From the NCBI RefSeq assembly GCF_003241315.1, contig NZ_QFOZ01000004.1:124001-188000 (forward strand): a stretch of DNA of 64,000 nucleotides, given 5' to 3'. This DNA is from Lawsonella clevelandensis. GTDB lineage: Bacteria; Actinomycetota; Actinomycetes; Mycobacteriales; Mycobacteriaceae. This document shows positions 59,241 to 64,000 of the stretch, piece after piece. Made by a program: the position numbers and the translations under genes. The notes under the pieces were generated by a model, which saw nothing but the letters and a program-made list of their open reading frames with translations, ran no database searches and was not told where the DNA came from. Within the stretch, counting starts at the first letter, position 1; every line of letters begins with the position of its first letter.

Positions 59241-59265
59241 GTGTCGCATTTTTAACATGAGACAC
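59241..59265. promoter_or_regulatory. 25-bp near-palindrome upstream of the BldC-like gene
   Basis: GTGTCGCATTTTTAACATGA then GACAC reads as a dyad with GTGTC/GACAC outer arms and CAT/ATG inside; ten of twelve pairs match. It may be an operator, possibly for autoregulation. The string TTGTGTCGCA at its left edge also occurs in the sdhC upstream inverted repeat. Confidence 0.5.
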
Positions 59266-59345
59266 GTTAGGCTAAATACAGCACGTGTGTGACTGGCCCA
59301 CGAGTGGGGAAGCTCGTGCCACAGCTCGTGCTGGAGGTGTATGTC

Positions 59346-59570
59346 ATGGCATCGACTGGTGCTAACGAAACGCTCACCGCGCAAGGCGGAGAAGCTCCCA
59401 CGTTTCTCACTGTTGCAGAAGTTGCGGAGATTATGCGTGTCTCAAAAATGACTGTCTATCGCATGGTCCATAGCGGAGAGCTGCCCGCGGCTCGTTTTGG
59501 TCGTTCCTTCCGAGTTGATTCTCGAGTAGTTGACGACTACCTAAAATCCTCATTCTACGAGGTTGGTTAA
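59346..59570 (+). CDS. BldC-like helix-turn-helix protein (excisionase family)
   Basis: A 74-residue MerR/excisionase-type DNA-binding protein: LTVAEVAEIMRVSKMTVYRM is the helix-turn-helix, HSGELPAARFGRSFRVDSR the wing, and DDYLKSSFYE the end. It matches the small regulator next to proC in mycobacteria (Rv0500A) and is close to BldC of Streptomyces. The start is ATG 59346 after GGAGGT; an upstream ATG at 59289 is in frame but lies in a structured leader. It probably regulates growth or differentiation genes, but targets are unknown. Confidence 0.88.
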   Translation: MASTGANETLTAQGGEAPTFLTVAEVAEIMRVSKMTVYRMVHSGELPAARFGRSFRVDSRVVDDYLKSSFYEVG

Positions 59571-59746
59571 CAACAAAAATTTTATATGACGTGCTGGTAG
59601 GGGTAAGCTTTACTAGTCCACGGGAGTATTAATAACGTGAGAACCCCTTGGTTCTCAGAGACACTGCGAAGAGAACACTGCGAAGATTACTCATCGCGCC
59701 CCGTACGCCATAAGCATAAAACCATACAGAACAGTGAGGGATCTCC

Positions 59747-59848
59747 ATGGGATCAGTGATTAAGAAGCGTCGTAAGCGCATGTCGAAGAAGAAGCACCGC
59801 AAGCTGCTTCGCCGTACGCGTGTTCAGCGTCGTAAGCTCGGCAAGTAA
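59747..59848 (+). CDS. Small ribosomal protein bS22 (AURKAIP1/COX24 domain)
   Basis: A 33-residue very basic protein starting [20 protein letters not shown] and ending RVQRRKLGK. The sequence is nearly invariant across actinobacteria and corresponds to mycobacterial Rv0500B, found in mycobacterial ribosomes as bS22. GAGGGA lies 9 bases before the ATG. It follows the BldC-like gene as in mycobacteria, with a terminator after. Confidence 0.95.
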
Positions 59849-59869
59849 TCACACCTCGACCGATCTTTA

Positions 59870-59900
59870 TGCAGCCGCCTCAGGTAATGAGGCGGCTGCA
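59870..59900 (+). terminator. Intrinsic terminator of the bS22 gene
   Basis: TGCAGCCGCCTCA (59870-59882) pairs with TGAGGCGGCTGCA (59888-59900); TTTTATTTAT follows. Confidence 0.93.
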
Positions 59901-59998
59901 TTTTATTTATAAGAAGTTTTTTAAACCGAGGTAACAAAATTCAATATGAGCCCATAAGATGAATAGCGGACTGTCACATTTAGAAAAGAGAAGTACTA

Positions 59999-60676
59999 AT
60001 GCGCATCGCCAAGGCTACATTTGCCCTCGCCTGTGCCCTTGCGGCTATTGCGGCCCCTACCGCAGCTTATGCTGTACCGCAGAATACCGTCATTATGCCT
60101 GGCGATACCATTAAAGCGAAGTACCTTGTTGCTACGTCTACTTGTACTGCGGCAGCACCAGTTCGAGATAATCATGGGGGTTTGTATCTCCTTACCGCCG
60201 GGCATTGTGTCAACGGAAAATTGGGAGAAATTGTTGGCCAGCCCATCTACCATAATCAGAAATTAATTGGGCATGTACGAAGTGCCCAATTCGAAATTGC
60301 TGACTATGCGGTTATCAAATTGCAATCGAATGTTAAGGTCGGCCACAACGACGTTCCCCACTTTGCCTACCTCGGCCAAGTCTCCCCCGATTCACAAATC
60401 TGCTTCCACGGCACTAAATCTGGTGTGCGCTGCGGAAAAGTAAATCGGGAGAATGAAATTACCTATATGCGCGGAGCTTTTGTGCCGGGCATCGTTATTG
60501 GTACCTCTGCTACCTTGCGCTCCATCTCCGGAGATTCCGGCTCCGCTGTCTACACAGACAAAGGTGTCATTGGTATTCTCTCCGGTGGTCGTGACGGCAT
60601 TACCACATACGTTCCCATTGAATCTATCTACAGTCGAGCCAGTCGAACCATACCCGGATTCCGTATTACCGACTAG
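59999..60676 (+). CDS. Secreted trypsin-like serine protease
   Basis: A 225-residue chymotrypsin-fold protein with a Sec signal peptide (MRIAKATFALACALAAIAAP, cut near AYA-VPQ). The catalytic triad is visible: His69 in LLTAGHC, Asp102 in IADYAVIKL and Ser180 in SGDSGSAV. Cysteines at 49/70 and 135/145 could make two disulfides. No long propeptide is evident. It is small, like Streptomyces-type or corynebacterial S1 proteases. It stands alone with its own leader. Confidence 0.88.
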   Translation: MRIAKATFALACALAAIAAPTAAYAVPQNTVIMPGDTIKAKYLVATSTCTAAAPVRDNHGGLYLLTAGHCVNGKLGEIVGQPIYHNQKLIGHVRSAQFEIADYAVIKLQSNVKVGHNDVPHFAYLGQVSPDSQICFHGTKSGVRCGKVNRENEITYMRGAFVPGIVIGTSATLRSISGDSGSAVYTDKGVIGILSGGRDGITTYVPIESIYSRASRTIPGFRITD

Positions 60677-60911
60677 AATTTTTACGGGTCTGATGGACGA
60701 GATTCCACAATAGACAAGATTTTTCCGCCATACGCGGTACGATTTATGTCGATATTGCTACTTTTTGTTAATAGAACAGCTGCACCCATGGAATGAGTAC
60801 ACAAGGTTCACCACTGTGTCGCCACGCTGTGTTCGCCATATTGTGTTCACTGCAGTACAACGCTGTCTTTACTGCCGTGCGTTACGGTGAACTAAAGAAA
60901 AAGGAGTTCCC

Positions 60912-61865
60912 ATGGCTATGAAAGCCCTCGCGATTGGTACTAGTGCACTGGACGTCCTGGTCCAGCCGGTAGATAGTATTCCTCAGGGACAGAGCATTGC
61001 GCTCGTCGATGATATCCACATCACTCCATCGGGTACTGCCGCTGCCACCGCCCTCACATTCCAAAAACTGGGGTTCGACACATACGTATCGTCTGCATGC
61101 GGCGATGACACTCGTGGCCAGATTTTGCGGCAGCTCCTCAACGAACGCGGTATTAATACAGACACGTTCCAAATTGTTGACGGTACCGCCACCACGGGTT
61201 CTGTTGTCCCTATTCGTAAAGATGGCTCACACCCCACTTTGCACCTGGTAGGAACAGAGATTCTCTATGACGTGGACAATGCACCGTGGGATCTTATTGC
61301 CGACGTCGATGTTGTGCACTACGGTGCCCCCGAATTCCAGGGAGGTAAGGCCGTCGCAAAAGTACTTCGTGCTGCAAAAGACGGCGGAGCCATCACCTCT
61401 ACGGATCTTCTTGCCAATGGTTCTAAAGCGGTAGTCACGTGGATTCAGGATGCTCTACCATATGTTGACTATCTTCTTCCCAATGAGGAACAGATCCTTG
61501 GCTACACGGGCGAAAACAACCTCATTGCGGCCTGCCGGCGAATGATTGACTACGGAGTTGGCTGTGTGGCCGCTACCACCGGTAAAGACGGTGCCGTCGT
61601 TGTTACACGCGACTCTGCCACCACTATCCCCGCCATGCGCACAAAAATAGTCTCTACAGATGGTGCAGGAGATGCTTTCTCTGCAGGATTCCTCAAAGGT
61701 GTTGCCGAAGGCTACAGCCCCGAGGAAGCTGCCGTGTGGGGAGTTGCTACTGCCTCATACACCGTGACGGGTATTGGACCCGACGCGGGCGAGTTCACCG
61801 ATGACGATATCCGTACCAAGGTAGAGAAATACTTCAGTACCAGTACTGCCAACGCTGTTCGCTAG
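60912..61865 (+). CDS. PfkB family carbohydrate kinase
   Basis: A ribokinase-type kinase of 317 residues: ITPSGTAAATALTFQKLGF replaces the usual GG region, YLLPNEEQILGYTGENN precedes the ATP site, and VSTDGAGDAFSAGFLKGVAE is the catalytic anion-hole motif with the base Asp. The substrate (sugar or nucleoside) is not readable. Start ATG 60912 with AAAGGAG eight bases upstream; another in-frame ATG follows two codons later. Confidence 0.88.
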   Translation: MAMKALAIGTSALDVLVQPVDSIPQGQSIALVDDIHITPSGTAAATALTFQKLGFDTYVSSACGDDTRGQILRQLLNERGINTDTFQIVDGTATTGSVVPIRKDGSHPTLHLVGTEILYDVDNAPWDLIADVDVVHYGAPEFQGGKAVAKVLRAAKDGGAITSTDLLANGSKAVVTWIQDALPYVDYLLPNEEQILGYTGENNLIAACRRMIDYGVGCVAATTGKDGAVVVTRDSATTIPAMRTKIVSTDGAGDAFSAGFLKGVAEGYSPEEAAVWGVATASYTVTGIGPDAGEFTDDDIRTKVEKYFSTSTANAVR

Positions 61866-61874
61866 TCTAGGGAT

Positions 61875-62555
61875 ATGGAAAAACTGCGTCGTCCTTATTG
61901 TGTTGGTACTGCCCTCATTCTCTGGATTGGGATACTGATACTCACCATCGTGCAGATTATTTCCGAAATTGTTGTAAGCGTACTGCACTCACAGACCCTC
62001 ACAAACGTTATCTCTGACGACCTCACTGCGCACCTTGGTACTGCACAAAACCAGGTACAGAACCAGGCGAATAATGCTGGTGCAGGATACTCATCCGCGG
62101 AAATACACACGATGGCCGTCGCACTTCCGTTCATGGCCATTTTCGTGGAGATACTTCTTGTTGCTGTATTCAGCATTATTATTTGGCGAATGAGCCGGGG
62201 GCGGAAATGGGCGCGTGTTGTCCTCATTTTTATTGGCTGCTACATGGCAGTACAGGGCATATCCGCCATTATTATGGCGTTTCAGGACAACACCAGTAGT
62301 TTCAGCATTATCGCCTACTACCTCTCGAAGGACAGTAGCGCTGCCGGGGGTAACGTGTTCTCTTTCGTTATCCTGTGCATCGTCATTCTGGAGGGCATAA
62401 TGGCAGTACCCGCACTGTCACAAATGCGGAAACCGGAAGCTGACGAATGGTTTAACGCGATAGCTGAGCAGCGTCATCCACCGACACCGCCCACAGCGAT
62501 GCCGCCTATGCCCCCGCTTCCGCCTGTTCCCCCGAACGGTCCGCGGTCGCACTAG
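61875..62555 (+). CDS. Four-pass membrane protein of unknown function
   Basis: A 226-residue protein with about four membrane segments (GTALILWIGILILTIVQIIS, LPFMAIFVEILLVAVFSIII, VVLIFIGCYMAVQGISAIIM, FSFVILCIVILEGIMAVPAL) and a proline-rich C-terminal tail of PP repeats. It begins 9 bp after the PfkB gene. The tail region (62506-62555) overlaps the 3' end of hemD on the other strand, so the tail may be a product of antisense low-complexity sequence. No family recognised. Confidence 0.75.
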   Translation: MEKLRRPYCVGTALILWIGILILTIVQIISEIVVSVLHSQTLTNVISDDLTAHLGTAQNQVQNQANNAGAGYSSAEIHTMAVALPFMAIFVEILLVAVFSIIIWRMSRGRKWARVVLIFIGCYMAVQGISAIIMAFQDNTSSFSIIAYYLSKDSSAAGGNVFSFVILCIVILEGIMAVPALSQMRKPEADEWFNAIAEQRHPPTPPTAMPPMPPLPPVPPNGPRSH

Positions 62556-63501
62556 TAGCTATAAGTGACGTTCGCGGCTGTGACGTCGATGGGGTCTGCA
62601 GCTGGGAAGATGGTGCAGCCGGCTCAGTTAGTTCAGACGGTGCAGCTAGCTCAGCTGATTCAGTGAGGGGGAAAGCGAGCTGGACAGCTTCCACCACCCC
62701 CGCCGGGTCAGCAGTTTTAGCAACGCGGCTAATATTTAGTCCCACTTTTTTAGCGGTGGCGGCAGTTGTATCACCAATGCACACAACATTGCCTTTTCCG
62801 CACAAGGTGACAAGAACACGGGCGGCGGAGGGGGCCGTCACCACTGCGCACGCGAATTGACCGTCCTGCCAGTCCGCAATGGTGCCGGCGGGAAGTTCAT
62901 CGGCTGTTAGCGGCATCATCGTATACACCGGCAGGCAGGTAACGTCCCAGCCCGCCTCATGGAGTGATACCGCGGAATCCCAGCGAGATAGCGCAGATCC
63001 AATACAGAGGACAGTGGGTACGGGCGGCTTCTTTTTAGTGGGTTTCTGCGGAGGATAATCGACGCGTTCGCGAAGAGCCTGGCCCAGTTGCTGGCCAGTG
63101 GCGGCCGAAGCCGGCATAGTGAGGTCGGGTTCTAGGCCAAGGTGGCGTAAAGCCACCCCGGTAGCGGGGCCAATAACAGCAAAGTGAGTACCGGCTTTAG
63201 CGGCAGCTGCCAGAGTATCGGGAAAGAGTTTATTGAATACTTCCACGCCGCGGCGGGACGCAAAAACAACCCACATAACGTGGCCGTTGCGGAGGGGTTC
63301 CTCCCACACGTTAACGGTGGAAATGTTGGGGCCATGCGGATCGCCCGCAACACAACAATGGTTAAAGGGGGTAGAGACTACGGTATAGCCTGCCTTTTCC
63401 AGAGCAGCACTGAAGGGGTCACCGGCGGGGCGGCTCACCAGTAGGCGGGGCGCTGCGGTAGCGGCAAGCGTCTGCGGCTGATGAGAGTCGACCATGGTCA
63501 T
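62506..63501 (-). CDS. hemD: Uroporphyrinogen-III synthase
   Basis: A HEM4-fold protein of 331 residues: RLLVSRPAGDPFSAALEKAG at the start, VVFASRRGVEVF, FAVIGPATGVALRHLG, VLCIGSALSRWDSAV, CAVVTAPSAARVLV and VVCIGDTTAATAKKVGL are the alternating half-domains. It closes hydroxymethylbilane to uroporphyrinogen III in haem synthesis. HemD family sequences are weakly conserved; the order here is persuasive. The C-terminal 50 residues are Ser/Ala/Pro/Glu-rich. It overlaps the convergent membrane gene by 50 bp. Confidence 0.85.
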   Translation of the reverse strand: MTMVDSHQPQTLAATAAPRLLVSRPAGDPFSAALEKAGYTVVSTPFNHCCVAGDPHGPNISTVNVWEEPLRNGHVMWVVFASRRGVEVFNKLFPDTLAAAAKAGTHFAVIGPATGVALRHLGLEPDLTMPASAATGQQLGQALRERVDYPPQKPTKKKPPVPTVLCIGSALSRWDSAVSLHEAGWDVTCLPVYTMMPLTADELPAGTIADWQDGQFACAVVTAPSAARVLVTLCGKGNVVCIGDTTAATAKKVGLNISRVAKTADPAGVVEAVQLAFPLTESAELAAPSELTEPAAPSSQLQTPSTSQPRTSLIATSATADRSGEQAEAGA

Positions 63502-63557
63502 CTCCTAATATGTGGGTGAAAAGACTATCTGACACACTTTCCACTAAGGTAATTAGC

Positions 63558-63983
63558 GTGAAGACAACCCGTCCAACAAGTGTGTCATTCGCCTATTATC
63601 TCTCTCTCGTTGCCACGATACTCGGAGTTTCTGGCGGCTTCATCATGCTGCGTGCTATCGACCGCTACGCCACGTCGAATTTCCAAGTATCGCAGGCTCG
63701 CACAGCCGCCATTATCTGTATTCTCAGTGGCCTTTTAGTGGGTGTAGTAGCCAGTGCAACCTACCAAAAATCTGTGCTGGGATGGAAAATCCATGTGGGT
63801 ATAGCGGTTGTCTCCCTTATCGCTTTAGTTATTGTCTCCATTCTGGGCAAGGGCGGACTCCCGCTTGTCCACCTTTGCGTCATATTGGTTGTTCTGGTGT
63901 TGCTCATGTGGCCCAGTACCGTCCGCTGGTTCTACCCAGATGTGACATTTGCCACCCCCGGACGGCGTCCTAAACCGGAATAA
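63558..63983 (+). CDS. Small four-pass membrane protein
   Basis: A protein of about 141 residues with four hydrophobic segments (SFAYYLSLVATILGVSGGFI, AAIICILSGLLVGVVASATY, IHVGIAVVSLIALVIVSILG, LVHLCVILVVLVLLMWPSTV). No family recognised. The GTG at 63558 is preferred because an ATG at 63510 would leave only 8 bp to the divergent hemD start. It ends just before the window edge. Confidence 0.7.
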   Translation: MKTTRPTSVSFAYYLSLVATILGVSGGFIMLRAIDRYATSNFQVSQARTAAIICILSGLLVGVVASATYQKSVLGWKIHVGIAVVSLIALVIVSILGKGGLPLVHLCVILVVLVLLMWPSTVRWFYPDVTFATPGRRPKPE

Positions 63984-64000
63984 TAATCAGCTCCTCCGTG

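Noticed and set aside
59266..59276. GTTAGGCTAAA as a possible DtxR half-site
   Set aside because: Only a half of the palindrome; expected by chance.
1..64000. CRISPR arrays, insertion sequences, prophage, tRNA or rRNA genes
   Set aside because: No regularly spaced repeats, transposase or phage-like genes, or tRNA cloverleaf and TTCGA arms in suitable places were found while reading; a tRNAscan and IS search would confirm.

Overview
The window is a chromosomal segment of an actinobacterium from the mycolic-acid lineage (Mycobacteriales/Corynebacteriales). This rests on the gene set and order: fprA, pta-ackA facing glnX-pknG, thiE/thiO-thiS-thiG, xthA-def, a DUF3263/LytR_C pair, groEL with CIRCE operators, lpd near sdhCAB, DUF2516, purU/deoC, murB, mshA-gpm-senX3-regX3, proC, a BldC-like gene, a 33-residue bS22 gene and hemD. 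The mycothiol gene mshA and the SenX3-RegX3 pair are typical of this group. The purU/deoC and lpd...sdhCAB arrangements resemble Corynebacterium, while much of the order also follows Mycobacterium. Moderate GC and a compact layout would suit a small-genome genus such as Lawsonella, but that is a guess.

Layout. 1-4.1 kb: partial DJ-1 family gene, ferredoxin-NADP reductase fprA behind an iron-box-like sequence, a NUDIX protein and a HAD phosphatase. 4.3-11 kb: acetate metabolism (pta-ackA) converging on the PknG kinase locus, where glnX and pknG lie together but glnH is absent. 11-18 kb: thiamin genes (thiE, thiO-thiS-thiG, thiC behind a TPP riboswitch) with an ABC-2 exporter between. 18-26 kb: ppk2, a small secreted protein, xthA, def, a thrC broken by an out-of-frame deletion, DUF3263, LytR_C, an M20 dipeptidase and a free-standing LeuA-like regulatory domain. 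26-33 kb: SRPBCC protein, CIRCE-controlled groEL, a tandem pair of secreted paralogues of unknown function, and two membrane proteins. 33-43 kb: an lpd gene also broken by an internal out-of-frame deletion, a membrane EEP protein, a HAD-GH65 disaccharide phosphorylase operon and sdhCAB with a long regulatory leader. 43-51 kb: unknown and lipoprotein genes, DUF445, DUF2516, purU, a DeoC-like protein lacking catalytic residues, DUF2993, a methyltransferase and murB. 51-64 kb: fadD, mshA, gpm, senX3-regX3, proC, BldC-like regulator, bS22, a secreted trypsin-like protease, a PfkB kinase, membrane proteins and hemD.

Most of the window is core metabolism. The most unusual items are the two out-of-frame deletions (thrC about 71 bp, lpd about 115 bp, sizes inferred from remembered family sequences), the secreted paralogue pair with a Lys/Asp-rich insert in one member, the degenerate DeoC, the missing glnH with an unclear pknG start, the orphan LeuA-type domain, and short degenerate tandem repeats that copy the 3' ends of several genes including the stop codon. 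I found no CRISPR array, insertion sequence, prophage, rRNA or tRNA. Calls come from reading motifs and gene order; no database search was run.
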